Shown here one piece after another: positions 45,335 to 58,100 of a stretch of 64,000 nucleotides of DNA. Each line of letters starts with the position of its first letter. The stretch's first letter is position 1. This DNA is from Blasia pusilla. Its lineage: Eukaryota > Marchantiophyta > Marchantiopsida > Blasiales. The position numbers were made by a program, and so were the translations under genes. The notes under the pieces are model-generated. The model searched no databases. It was given only the letters and a program-made list of their open reading frames with translations, and was not told where the DNA came from. The DNA lies in NCBI GenBank assembly GCA_050084515.1, contig CM114271.1:29140001-29204000 (forward strand), given 5' to 3'.

Positions 45335-45643
45335 TTCAATGTGATTCTTTCTGGGAAAATAACTGCCTCGTCCCGGAGTAGCAGCTAAGCGCCCCACAAA
45401 CGCAGCGTCGCAGCTGCCACATAAATGAAATCTGTCTCTCAATCAATTAATGTATACTCCGAACGAGCTTATCCCGGCGGTATAATCCCGCTAGCAAGTA
45501 GAATATCGCTTTACCTTTGTTGGAAGGGCCTTCAAGTTGTGCTAAAACATAAATCGCAAAATCTCGGTTGCGGCGATCGCACGGAGGGGGAGCGTTCGAG
45601 AGTAATTTACAGTATCTAAGTGGACGACGAGTGTCGGTTGAAA

Positions 45644-46030
45644 TTGGATATAGAATTAGAACTTTCCTGCAAAGATCCACGCTCAATTTCGAAACCCTTC
45701 CAGATTGAGATTTTATGCGTCTTCCATAATTCGACGGTGCCCGGGGGATCTATGGCACGCGACTTTGAGACCGGTCCTCTTGAAATGCGAACACTACCGC
45801 AGATTCCGGGAGGTTATCGAATTTTAAGTAAGTGAGTGAATTAGAGAATCTTGAATTTGGCAATAGAAGTGGATGTAGCCTGCAAAGATCCACGCACTAT
45901 TTCAAAACCATTTCGGGTTGAGTTTTTATCCTTCTTCTATCAGGAGGTCTGTAGCACACGAATTCGCAACCGGTGCTTAGAATATGAGAACAGTAGTGCA
46001 GATTCCGAAAGATGACAGATTTTTCAAACT
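45644..46030 (+). repeat. Duplicated coding-like module (period 213 bp)
   Basis: Unit 1 (45644-45835) and unit 2 (45857-46030) are diverged tandem copies. Translation in the plus strand gives LDIELELSCKDPRSISKPF and LAIEVDVACKDPRTISKPF, both followed by an EILCVFH/EFLSFFY block. Differences in this part are mostly conservative at protein level. The downstream half drifts out of frame in unit 2. No start codon is present at 5'; unit 1 ends at an AAGTAAGTGAG string that could be a splice donor. I do not recognise the protein. Confidence 0.55.
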
Positions 46031-49000
46031 ATCGAAAGTGTGGAGGGAACATCTGTGCTCTAGTGCAATCTTAATTCACCTTTGTAATCGAAAGTGGCCA
46101 TGAAGTGAAAACAAGCTCACAATAAGGTCATGGCATGATTCATCAAATAAGTGATAGCGGGCCAACTCCTAGTGGCTATGCCTTAAGTGTCTTGTGAGTA
46201 ACATAAGCACAGCGTAATCAAACATAGCAGTGATAGCACCGAACCTTTTGTTACTTCAGCTCAGAGCGTTGCTCATACGTACCACTCCTGCGTCGAAATC
46301 CCTTTTATGACAGACACGCTGAATGTACTTTACGCTTCCGCAATATTCGTGTAGTCCCAATGAAGGAAAGAGTTTAAATGTGCGTACGTCCGTCAATATG
46401 CGAGATGAACAGAGAATAGGCTTTCCCATGTTGTCAGATACTCAGAGGTCCGGTCGATGAAACTTCAGAACTCCACCAAAGGGATCGAGCGCTTGAAAGT
46501 TGAAACCTGCTTCTCTACGGTTCCTCTGAGAACTTTGTGAGCTCGTGGACCAGTCCCGCGTACGCGAAGTTGGAGGAAGTTGCAGGTTGAAAAAGTACGT
46601 GCGATTAAAGATGAGATATCATGAGCGCACTGACCACAGTACAGATCAGAGCGGTACAAGATCATACAAAAGTCAACCACTTGAAAAACCGGCTAGGGTG
46701 AGAAGTTAGAACTTAGAGTCTTAAGACGGTAGGTGCACTCTAAAGGACCGTCATTAGGGTGCAAAGGAAGAACTCCACGACTTGACACTTAAAGACAGGG
46801 AGAGGAATTGCGAATTCGAGTGTCAAGGGAATGACTTTAAGAAGGAAAAAATATCATGGAAGAGGGAGAAAGAAAGAGGGACGATTGGAGATTAATTAAG
46901 TGGTCCAAGCTTGGACCAAGGAGAAGGGATTTCTCCTAACCCACGACGAAAGCATAACCTTTGTTACACTTTTGTGAAGTGTTTGAAATTAACTTAAGTT
47001 TAATTAATACTCAACATTCAATACTACTAATTAGGACCCGCAAGGGGCGTGCATGGCGCGGGTGCTCGTAACTTCATTCTCTTTATTAGTTTCATAGCTT
47101 CATTCTCTTTAGTTCAGACCTCGTTAAGATGACAAAAGTATTTATGAAAAGTTTAGTTACAAATTTAAGTACATTCTCCGATTAACATACATGATTTTTT
47201 AAGATGATTATTAAAAAAAAAGTAATTTTGCATGTCACAAGCAGGCCTAATGTGAATCCGACCACTAAAGGGGACAAATTCCAAAGGTGATCATGCAGAC
47301 CCTAATCGGAAGTGGCGGAGCAAAGCCTCAAGGGCTCGTGCACATACGTTGGGTATTTAAAAAATTTAAGAAAAAGCGTTAGAGAGGTGGAAATATTATT
47401 AAATTACTAAACATGTGTGAAGTACGCGTGGATCTAAACGAATGAGTTATGAGATTTAATAAAATACCTAGTTTAGAATTGTATCTAGTAATTGAAAGAA
47501 GGGAGTTATTCAAATGAAATGATGAGGTGTTTTCTTTTCTTGAGTTGGAATACGTTTAAATGAAATAAAATAAATAACACAAGTTTCTAAAGAAGAGATT
47601 ACACTAAAAACTTTACATGTATTACGGGACATCGAAATCTTATGAGCAAGAATTTCTATTTGGAAGGAGGTGATTTGCATGAATGTTGTGACAAACTACA
47701 TGAGCACGGGACGGACGTTACACGGAAATCATCTTAACCCATGAATGGTAAAGTCTTCCAAAGTAGAAGACAAACCAATGCCAAACCAACAAACATATCT
47801 TCCTATCAAGTAAAAGAATCCACTTTATTATAGAATAAAAGAGGACAAAGAAAGGTAATAACAACTCAAAAGAGGAGTTAAAAAATGCATAAAAAAATGA
47901 AAAATGAAAATGGCAACAAGCCCACATAAACACCGGCTCAACGAGCAACTCGATTGATTGCCTTAAACAAATCTGACAAGAATCCTATCCCTTCTCCTTG
48001 AAACAATCTTCATTCGTACTCTCTATCCAATGGCATACATCATGGGTCGAAACCTTCTACTAGGCAATGATATTCTATTGGTACTTTTGAGCCCATGCGA
48101 TGCACTACGTCTTAAGGATCCTTTCTAGCCCTAGAGAGAGTCTCAGGTCCCTCTAATGTTCATTTGCGTGTCCACTCCTCCTTTACTTAAGCTTTTTCCC
48201 ATTACCCTCCTATTTCTCTCATGATCCGTAGCCTATGGAAATTATTTTCCTTGTCTCTCCTTCTTCTTCCCGTTGAAATCAAGAATTTTCAAAAAAAAAA
48301 ATCATTAATTTCTCCTTTCTTGAAAATTGATGTTTTCCCCCTATTAAAAATTTTCATTTAAATTAATTACTCATGAAAAACTCCCTTGTTAAAACTTCTC
48401 CTTTCCAATCTTCCCCTCCCTTATTAAAAAAAATCCATTTTATAAAAAATATTATAAAACATTCTTTTGCTGAAAAAACACACTCTCTCTCACATAGAGA
48501 CAAACTTCTTCATGAATTATTCATGAGAACTAGAAAAAATATCTCAAATGGAAAGTTTAATAGTATGTCGGGATGTCACATGGATGCGCCACAAAGAAAA
48601 GAAAAAAGTATAGAAATCATAGTTTCAATCTATTGAATCTCCATACAATACCTTCACCTACCTCCAATATAAATATATTAAAACCTATGGTTCCTATGGC
48701 ATACGTCATCCTCCTCCATATTTCCTTGTAACGCACTAAATATGACTGGAGTTGATATGATCGTGGATCCCACTTACGCTATGAAAAAAAAAATGTTGGA
48801 CATATCTTCAGCTAAGTTCATGCCTAAGGTCCATCGCCGGAAGGAATCAATCCCAAGGTGTTTTGTATTCTTCGCCATTAGATTCTTTTCCACACAAGAG
48901 GAAAAAAATCTAATGCCGAATCTGACAGCGGAGGCGACAAGAGGAGTGCTCGAATGGTCTGCTCAACTCAACTCAACGCACCAAACAGTGACAACCGTCC

Positions 49001-51562
49001 ACTGTGTATTCAGTGCTCCGCTGCTGGAAGGAATCTTCTTAAGGGGGAATGCGCCGTCTTCATAGCGACCGTATGCAGAAATGTGGACAAGAGGATTATA
49101 GAACTCGTAGAAGAGAAAAATCCATTCGCGCACAACTGGAAGGCATCGACCAAGAATCTTTGAATCCGCCCTCGCTTGACTTGGTCCACTACCTGCTCTC
49201 CGGTCTTTTAGTCTCCTACGATCAGTCTGGTGAGGTTATGAGGTGACAGGCATCAATCAATGAATTAAACGTCTCCAGAACGTGCGTGAGCGATACGATG
49301 CCCACTCCAGGCAGGACTGCCAAACTCTGCACACCGCCATGCTCCTCAGCCGCGGACTCCCATTTCAGATGACAGACACACTATCTTTCTCGAGTTCGAG
49401 GGTCGCTTGACGGAGTGCGTCGGGCAGAGGAGGCAAAAGCGCTGCGACACCGCGGCGATTTAAGGACTTCGGTTCAAACAGGGTGCGCGATTCGCTACCA
49501 CCACTTACAGCCTGGGAATATGTTAGGGGATCACTACGATTAATTAGAACCTAGATATCTAAACTTTTCGAGATGATTGAAATTATTTCATGAGATTTTT
49601 ACGAGTGCTAGCATTAGACATAACAACAAACAATCGCGGCAAAAGAAAACGCCTACCCTAAACTGCATGCATCCTCACCAGAGTCTTTTCCCATCACTAA
49701 GGTTGGATCAAACTTCAGCTTAATCTCTACCTTCAACTGGACGTTGCACGACATCCCTTGGATGGATAGGTCAAACCGAGAGAGATAAGTAAACGAGCTA
49801 CTGTCATACATCTTACGAGATAGCCCACAAAACGCAACCAAAACATTTGGAGTTCCTACAGACGGCGGATGCCAGACCGCCTCTACATTGCTTCTAACAC
49901 AAGAGCCTAGTACCCAACCATTCTCGGCATGTCAAGGCTGTGTTTTCCTCACTACTTTCTATTGTCGAGGATTGCTATTAGGACCACCTAAGCTGAGACT
50001 CCTCGCAGCTTACAGTTACGGCCACGAAAGTGTATGTGTACCTAATGGGTGACCAGGAGATAACCTCAAGATTAGACACTGCAGGTCACAGGACAGACAT
50101 CGCCTCACTATTATAGAATTCTCCACATCAAAAGAGAATAGGGTATCCTTCCCATTTCTTGAAAGAAATTTATGAAGGTAGACTACTATGCATCAGGATT
50201 CAAGCCTGTCTTCAATACCTGTGCCAGCCCTTACATTACTGCTCTTCCAAGTAACTGGGGCTTCAAAAGCAATCTCTTGCTCCAGGCGACTGAGTTACAG
50301 AATCTTCACTGCAAGCTCAACACATCAACAACAATAGCGATATTTTGGACAGATCACATTCAAGACATCGAACATAAATAGCAACAGCACATTCCCATAT
50401 ACACAGCCAACAGTCAGTGAGTCTGTGTGTGTGTGTGCACGCATGCCAACAAACAATTGCCCAGAATATGGAGTCACCACATTATACCACACAACAGAAA
50501 GACATTCTTTTCTAAAACATTGACCACAGTAGGAACTCGATATGACCTATCCTGTGTCATCAAATTCTGTTTGGGCATTTCACGTCACCTTTCAGCACTA
50601 CTTCTCACTGGCTAAAAGAGATAGCCAAGCTGAGAGCAGCAGACAATTGTCATTCTTTATACTCTGATCAAATCTCTTGTTGACATCTTTCAGAACATAG
50701 AAGAAAAGGCGGTCACAACACCTGTGGTTGGATATTCGATTCGAAATTATTGCACCGATATCAATGGCTGAACTAAAAGAATGAGTAATGCCTAGATCCA
50801 GAGCCTACAAAAGCCCAAATGAGGCTCACCAAACTGCCTCCACCAGTTGTCTCCGACATAAAGGGATTTTAGTATCTAGGTAATCACGAAGGAATATTTC
50901 TAAAGTTTCATCTCTGCGTGGCTATATCTACTAGTAAATTATGCAAGTCTACCATGGCCATTCACAACTATTGCACAGTGGTGACATTTTCAGACATGCA
51001 GTGTTTGCACCTGGGCTTGCATAGTTCCATGAACCAAACCTGAATGTCAATCTACACTCATTATGGTCTCAGTTATGTGGGAACTGAGCCAATCTCTCCA
51101 AACCGATGGAGATTTTGACTTGCTAACTTGATAGGTACAAAGCCCCAAAAAGTTCCCCACACACGCTTGGTAGAAGAACAGATCATGCACGAGCATACTT
51201 ACTCATGCACCAACACCAACCATGAACTGTTAACAGACCATGGGGGCACATAACTGAATAGAGATTTCATTTGACTAATGGATGAAAGACGCAGTTGGAA
51301 CAACAGGGTGAATAATCCTCAGACCAGATGCTCTTATTATACCTTTCACTCCCCTACTGATCATGATCTTATCTGAGAATGTAAAGGCTGGTTTACAAGA
51401 GAATCTGACAAACTTAAGTCGGTCCCATCCAGTGAGCAATAGGTGTCATATTCCACCCATCCATACTGCAGAACTACAGGCTTCAAAGCCCACTCTCCCA
51501 AAAAGTCGCAGACGATATACATCTTGCACTTAACAGTAGCAGAAAGTTGAAGTACGAAGCCC
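46031..51562. other. Spacer and 3' flank of the MYND gene
   Basis: About 5.5 kb with no recognised gene. The part 48820-49520 is less AT-rich and holds three overlapping plus-strand frames without known domains. 47700-48500 is AT-rich. A short GT microsatellite lies near 50424-50440. The last several hundred bases before 51563 are the likely 3' UTR of the minus-strand MYND gene. Confidence 0.45.
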
Positions 51563-53885
51563 TTATGCATTAACACCAAACACGAAGCCATTACTGAACC
51601 AAGGCACATTGGTGGAAGGAATTTGATTTCGAACAGGTGACCGGAAAGTATTAGGGGTGACAGGATGACTTATTTGTAGCCCAGAGGCACGAAGGACTTG
51701 TTTGGCATTTATACAGCACGGCTCTGCATAATCAGTGAAAAATGTTGGCGCTCCTTGAGATTTGATGACCTCCAGAGCACCAGCCCAAGTTTCTGAACGG
51801 TCCAGTCCCGCATTAAGAGCCACCACAATATGAGGTGGTTGCAGAGCATTGGCTTCTTCCTGATAAAGGCCCTGCACGTACGTCACCTTCATCTTCCTGC
51901 CCAGGCTGGTTACCTCACCTGACAAAGAGCTTGGAACTTCTGGTCCGACCATCACAATGTGCAGGCTCCCAGATCCACTCAGTAAATAGCCGATCTCAGT
52001 AAATGCTGGCAGCCAGTCAAGCTCGCCTTCAGGTCCCAAGTAATGAACCACAACCTCCCTACCCTTCGCCAACAAGTTCTTGGTTGTTACGCAAATAGAC
52101 GTTAGAATATTGTAGACAGTGAGAGGGAAAGATAGGATTGCTGCCACCGGACTGGACAGAGGCAAACCTCGCAAATTGTAGTACTCTCCCCATCCTGACA
52201 AAAGAATTGCGCTTGAACCATTACTCTTATCAAAGTCTAAGAGAGGCGCATCAGGCGGGTAGTTTCCATGCTCTACGCCCCATGCGCCAGCCCAACCACC
52301 TCCCTCTGGAGGAGGCAATTGACCAAAAGGGCAATGTCTAAAGCAGCCACAAAGTCTCCTCCACATTCCTTTGCCATGGAGTCCCACGTGTTCCAACCAC
52401 TTGCAAGGTTGCTCCGCCAGGTATGGAAAAGTAAAACCTTTGATCTCCAACTCATCTACTCGCTCCATCATTGCCTACAGCAGAACACATTCAACCATTA
52501 AATCACAAAAAATGCTTTTGAATATTGGAATAACATCCTAGACTTGACTGGCAGTGGTTGGCAGCGACAGAGGACTTCCGTGAACTATCATCCTCTTTCC
52601 AACAGACCAATGATCAAGCGATTCTACAGGTGCAAGCCCGAGGTACTGCCCACCACAAGCTCAGATGACCCAATTTAGGCTGACATCCTCAAAAGAACGA
52701 CTCCCAGCAGACCCCAGGAAGGAGGGTACCACCACCAGAAAAGAAGCAACATGTTGCGATCTACTTCTCTTGCCCGAACAGGGTACCATAAGCAGGAACG
52801 AACTTCTAGAGTAATACCCCAGCGTACACCGCGAATTTGAGATTGACTTCAAAATGTAACTAACTCATACGACACCTGAGAATAGTTCAGCTGCATACAA
52901 AACTACGCGACAGGGACTCGGCCTTCATTACCTTGTAAACCTCGCAAACGCCTTTGTGCACCTCCTTCCAATCCTGCTTTTGACAAACGTGCCCGCAATA
53001 TATGACAGCTTTGCATCGGCTGCACCTTGGTGCTCGTTCTGCTGGCACCTCTTTCTCGCAAACTACACATTGACGAGGTACTTCCGTCTTTCCAGAAGAA
53101 AGATCCAAAGTTTCTGCCAGCTTTGGAATCGAATTACCGTTCTCATCGTGCTCATCTCGAGGGGGATGGTTAACTCGCACAACCACGGACTTTTCCCGCA
53201 AGTCTTCAGTCGGATAAGAAACGTCCACAGTCTGCGAAAACTCCTCAAAAACCTGAGAGACACTGTCGGCTACCTGAAGTTTCGGATGAACTTGTGCAAG
53301 AGCCCTCACACAGGCATACAGCCATCTCAGCTCCTCGATCAACGGATTCCGGAAAGATGGGAATCCATCTGCGATCGACTTGCTAGAGTGCAACACATCT
53401 AATGCTGGGTAAGCTTTCGGTCCAGCTACTTCTAGGCCCAGTGATTTAAACATCTTTTTATTACCAGGTGAGAGCTCTGCCTCGGGACCAAAGGTAATGC
53501 GCAAGAGACCCCTCTGGGGAATGTACTTCCCATTCCCTCCCTTGACTCCATTTATTCCAACAGCATCCTCCTCTGAACGCAGGACATTCAGCCCAAAATC
53601 ACCCGCTGCACGACCTCCGATAAACTGTACACAAGAGAAAGGTTGCCGAGCATCTGGCCAGTCGGAAGCCTTGCCCACTCTTACACCAAATAAATGTGAA
53701 GACTTCAAGCGCTTCCAGGGATGCGACCGCCACAGTGCCGCAAGGGCCCGGAATAAAGCTTTGATAAAGGCAATGCTCACGCCCTCCACCTTAAGCAAGG
53801 AAGTACCAGAGCCCGAGCCCAATCCTGGGCCAAGTCCGAATTGCTGTTGAAAACTGCCAAAAAGTTCCTTCAGATGAGTATCCAT
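51563..53885 (-). CDS. MYND zinc-finger protein (plant ZMYND15-like), two exons
   Basis: Exon 1 is 53885-52932 and exon 2 is 52474-51563, with a 457-base GT-AG intron (52931-52475). The joined CDS has 621 codons. The ATG at 53883-53885 is the first in frame; the open frame upstream has no ATG. The N-terminal half carries KELFGSFQQQFGLGPGLG, typical of this plant family. The MYND finger has its complete ligand set: CVVC, CSRC, YCGHVC and, in HKGVC, the His and last Cys, at the end of exon 1. The C-terminal half (LLSGWGEYYNLRGLPLSSP, VVVHYLGPEGELDWLP, HIVMVGPEVP, FFTDYAEPCC) is the conserved domain found in plant MYND15-like and Mss51-type proteins. The molecular role in plants is not established; MYND fingers usually bind proline-rich partner peptides. 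Confidence 0.94.
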
Positions 53886-54602
53886 AGTTCTAGAGAAACC
53901 TCTTTCCTCTGTCAGACCCGCCCCCAAAAGATCGGCTTCCCAAGATCCGCGGCTTGCATGTGGATGAAATGTCCTTCCCCTGCGTCCAACCCTCGCAGAG
54001 TGGCTGATGCCGGAGAGATCACCTCCCGAAACAACGAGGAAATCCCTGACTTTCGCTTGCGAGGCTGAGGAAGCCTCGCCTTCAAAGACCAAAGAATTTC
54101 AAGCTCGCAGCTTCTCCCGCGTGCGCCATGGTATCCATCACGGAGGATCCCACGGCAGGGCAGGAATGGCAACGCCCCAACCCACCAAAACGAAATAAAT
54201 ATCCTCACGATAGGTATGAAGATGTGAAAAAGATACGTGTCAATCCAAAGATTAAACCCAGCTTGACTCCACGCCTGCAGCAAATGTCTCGTTCTCCAAA
54301 TTGTCCTTAGTACGTGAGCACCATCGACAACCTCTTCATAAAAGACCCCAAGCGAAACGCTAACGATAAGTACAGAGCTAGCGCTACCGCACTTTCTACG
54401 AATCCCATACAGCGAGACACTTAAAAGCCCGTCTCCCGGCCTCAATGTTCCTTCCCCAATCAGCCGACCGACCGACCGACCCAAGGATCAAAGCTCTCTC
54501 GCGCCTACACCAAAAATCTTCTGCACTCACTCAGCAGCACATCGAAAAGTCCGGAATCACCAAACCTGTACAACTACAAAAATTTACCGCTGAGATACCA
54601 AC
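53886..54602. other. 5' flank of the MYND gene, possible divergent promoter
   Basis: Less AT-rich than its surroundings. A long minus-strand frame (53912-54484) runs through it but has no ATG at its start and no domain, so it is treated as 5' UTR or promoter sequence. There is a short CGAC tandem (CCGACCGACCGACCGACC) near 54464-54481. Confidence 0.45.
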
Positions 54603-55103
54603 ATGCGCCGCGCATCAGGTATTCCACCGCCTCCGCAAACTATACCGAACCTCGGGCAATGCTCTGATAAAGACAAACTCAAAAGAAATGTCACGCCTTT
54701 GTGCGGGTCCAATTGTCCTCTCCACTGCTTCAACTTTCAGGAGCTTTGCAGCGTCGCCTTCCCAATAATGCCTCTCGCACTTCGGCTACCTCTGTCCGAC
54801 GGTCCTTCCATCCTCTGGGACCCGAAGGCGCGGCTACCGCCAGATATTTCGGCCCACATGAGGATAATACGGAGGATAAAGAATGGCCGTCTTCTATTTA
54901 CACCGGCAGTCAGCGATCCGACAGGCGATGCTCTAATCGGTCCTTCACTGCTATTTCAAACCAAACAAAAAGGATCCTATCGCTTGCCGGTGCACAGCAC
55001 AGCGATGCCCTTGTATCCAGCGGATAATATATTGAAACTGGTGACTATTACTTATCATCGGTCCACGACTGGCTGCAGCACATCAATAAGCTTCTATCCA
55101 TAA
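54603..55103 (+). CDS. Unrecognised ORF divergent to the MYND gene
   Basis: ATG at 54603, 166 codons, stop TAA at 55101-55103. All three plus-strand frames are open for long stretches between 54445 and 55030, so the true frame is uncertain. An alternative is an ATG at 54688, whose start (MSRLCAGPIVLSTASTFRSF) has the Arg/Ser-rich, acid-free look of an organelle-targeting presequence but hits a stop after 26 codons unless there is an intron. Base composition here is gene-like. No known domain recognised. Confidence 0.25.
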   Translation: MRRASGIPPPPQTIPNLGQCSDKDKLKRNVTPLCGSNCPLHCFNFQELCSVAFPIMPLALRLPLSDGPSILWDPKARLPPDISAHMRIIRRIKNGRLLFTPAVSDPTGDALIGPSLLFQTKQKGSYRLPVHSTAMPLYPADNILKLVTITYHRSTTGCSTSISFYP

Positions 55104-58100
55104 TCCGGACTACTCCCTGTTTAAGATAATGTTTTTAATTTTAATTAATTATAAAATGAATATGGAGGCCTAATTGGGCTCTAAAAAGTATACTTATATA
55201 AGACTTTCTATGTTTGGCATCTCCATGAGACTACCAAAAGTTTTGGTGGGGATTGAAATATCCATGGCCCTCTCGCCCCTCTCGATTGCATGATAGATGG
55301 CGGTAAAAGTTAGGCATTTGTTGCCGCAGCAAACTAAATGTGTTCGAAGGGCTTGATACGGAAAATGATGAGTGAGACTTGAGTGGTCTCATGAATTTTG
55401 TCATACCAACATACCCATAAGTTGGTTCCACTTGAGTGGAACCACCATGTGAGGTTGTAGAGGATGAGTAGAGGTCAAGAAGGAGGACTGTTTTTTATTA
55501 GAGTTTAAGTGGTGATTCCCTCTTAGAGAGCCATGAGGATCTAAAGGAGAGTATGAAGACTAATGCAGACCTTGAAGTATATTGATAGAGAGATTTATGC
55601 AACACATGCACAATTAGATTCCTTAGATCATTTTCTTAATTAGCAACTCCAAGAAGGCTAGATCGAGCTTAAGCGTCATGCATATTTGCACCCAACTGTG
55701 ATGATCGATTAAGTGATGAAAGTCCATATTGGGTTGGAGTAGGCATTATGCCTTGCTTAGCCACATGCAAGCATAGATGATAGATATGATGGAGCCATCT
55801 TAGACTACTATAACAAAATAAGAGATATAGCTCAATATTGTACTTCTTTGCATAAAAGATTGTGTGGCACACTAGTTACGTACCCTCTAGCCACATAAAA
55901 CAAGTTAATAGCTCTATTATCATGAGATGAGTATATAGGCCAACTTTGGATCAATTTACATCATAAATCATTCACATTGATTTAATTGAATGTGTTTGCG
56001 TGACTTGCATAAGGATTTCGGTGGAATGGATTTATCCTATTTTCTTCTCATGCAACATACAAAACTTGTTGTAAAATAGGATATTTGACATTCTTTGATA
56101 ATAATCAATAATCGTGATTAAAAAATAATTGGGAAATAAAAATATGCCATTTTTTTGCTTTTAATTTTTTTTGAGTTTCTTTTGAGTCTCTTTCATAACT
56201 TTTTGAGTATAAATTCCCTCAAAAGTCATTAAAAATAAGACCTTTTGTATATCTTATAAGTGTTTAACAAGCATTCTGTTGCAGTAAGAAAATAGCCTTT
56301 CATATTCACAAAGAACTTAAAGTTTGCATTTCCTTGATAACTTATTTGCGAATAGGTTGGATTCCAAGACTCTTAAGCTTACTATTGGTTTTCAATTGTG
56401 GTATGATTAGTTTACATGTATCTTTTGAGTCTTTGAATCCTCAAAATGTTATTACTTAGAGTAGTAACGGTGGGCCCTCTACATAAAACTTGAGAGCATT
56501 GCACTTGCCTAGTGCATTGCATGAGGAAAAATAGTGGTGGAACTTGAGAGGTGAGGAAGATAAGAGGTGCACATGGAATTGTGCCAAAAAAAAGTGGATA
56601 GTAAAATATCCATTTTGATGGATGAGAACAGATTAATGAGATAATTCTTGGGGTGATTTTCTTGCATTAGGAGAGTTAAGATACATACAATGTTATGTTC
56701 AATGAGGGACAAATAAAAATGTGATTTTATTTGGAATTGTTAGTTTATTAAACTTATTAAAATAGTGAAAAAGTAATGAGAGAGAGAGAGAAATAGATGT
56801 TATTAAAAAATTCCAGATTGTTATCATTTCAATCCAGTTCATTGGCCTTCATCAATCTCTCATTGGATGTTATTGAATTTTCCTCTCTCACTCCCTCTGA
56901 AAGCTATACAAGTGAATGAGAAATTAAAATCAAAAGCATAGGGAGGTAAAGTAGGAGAAGAAATCTCATAAACATTGATGGCTCTTCAATGATTCTTAAG
57001 AAACCTCTAGCAAAATGGCCTTTCCATTGATGTGAAAGAGAAATTTATGGACTAGGTGATGTGCGTGTTTTTATCTTGGTTGTGATCAATCTACTGGAAA
57101 AAAAATCCACAAATTCTCCATCATTTCCCATCGACTGAAAAGATAAATAAAATTATCTTACAATACTTCCATTATTTTTATCAATGCATTGCATTATATA
57201 TATATTTATATATTTATATATTTATATTTATATTTATTTATTGGGCTCCATATTAATAAAATTTCTTAATATGCAACACAACATTCCAAAACACTTAAAA
57301 ACAAGAATAAATAAAAACTTTAATTAAATTATTTTTTTCACTTATTCTTGTTTTTTTTTTCGCGAGATTTCTCCCATTATGTACCTTCTCTCTCATAAAA
57401 ATTAATTAAAGGATCCCTCCATCTTTATAATTTTCCTATACTATCCACACAAATCTTTCTTACCTCCACACTTTTTGTACCTCTAATCTCTAGAGGAATG
57501 TAGAAAATCATTTTGTCTTTCTCTTCCTTTTCTACTCTATGATCTATTTTATTCCCTCAAATCGTCATGAAAGGGTAGGGATGGGGAGATGGAGATAGAG
57601 ACAAATTTCCTCCCTTGCTCCTGGGGAATAGGTAGGGATTGATTGATCATCCTTTCTCTTTAGAGAGGACCTATTTATCTCTGGCCCTTTGGATACAAGA
57701 AAGAATCCTCTCCAACTCTCCTATCTTTATTCCTCTCTAGAGGGATAGAGAGCTTATCCCTCCATTTGTCTCCCTTATCTATCTCGCCCCATCTATAGAT
57801 AGGAAGGAATATAGACGTCCTTCAAGCTCTCTTAGCATGAATGACATCTACACAAAGTTTATCCCTCCATCTGTCTCCCTTATCTATCTCGCCTCTTCCA
57901 CATCATTATCTTTCTTTATCCTCTCTATACCTTTCTATAATGTCATACATATGAATAGTTTGATACAATTGCAATCGAAAGATTCATTCGCCAAGAGGAA
58001 TTTCATAGAAAACAACAAATTATCATGTATACTATTATACATATAGGTTAAAGCACCCACATTTTTTTTGCATATATGAATAATCTATGTTGTTGGAGTG

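Noticed and set aside
48742-49246. Three overlapping plus-strand ORFs
   Set aside because: No recognisable domain and three frames open together, which suggests composition rather than coding.
53886-54092. N-terminal extension of the MYND protein to 54092
   Set aside because: The extended frame starts at TTG; the first ATG is at 53885, right before the family-conserved N-terminus.
53912-54484. 190-codon minus-strand ORF upstream of the MYND gene
   Set aside because: It begins at TTG, has no domain and overlaps the expected 5' UTR and promoter of the MYND gene.
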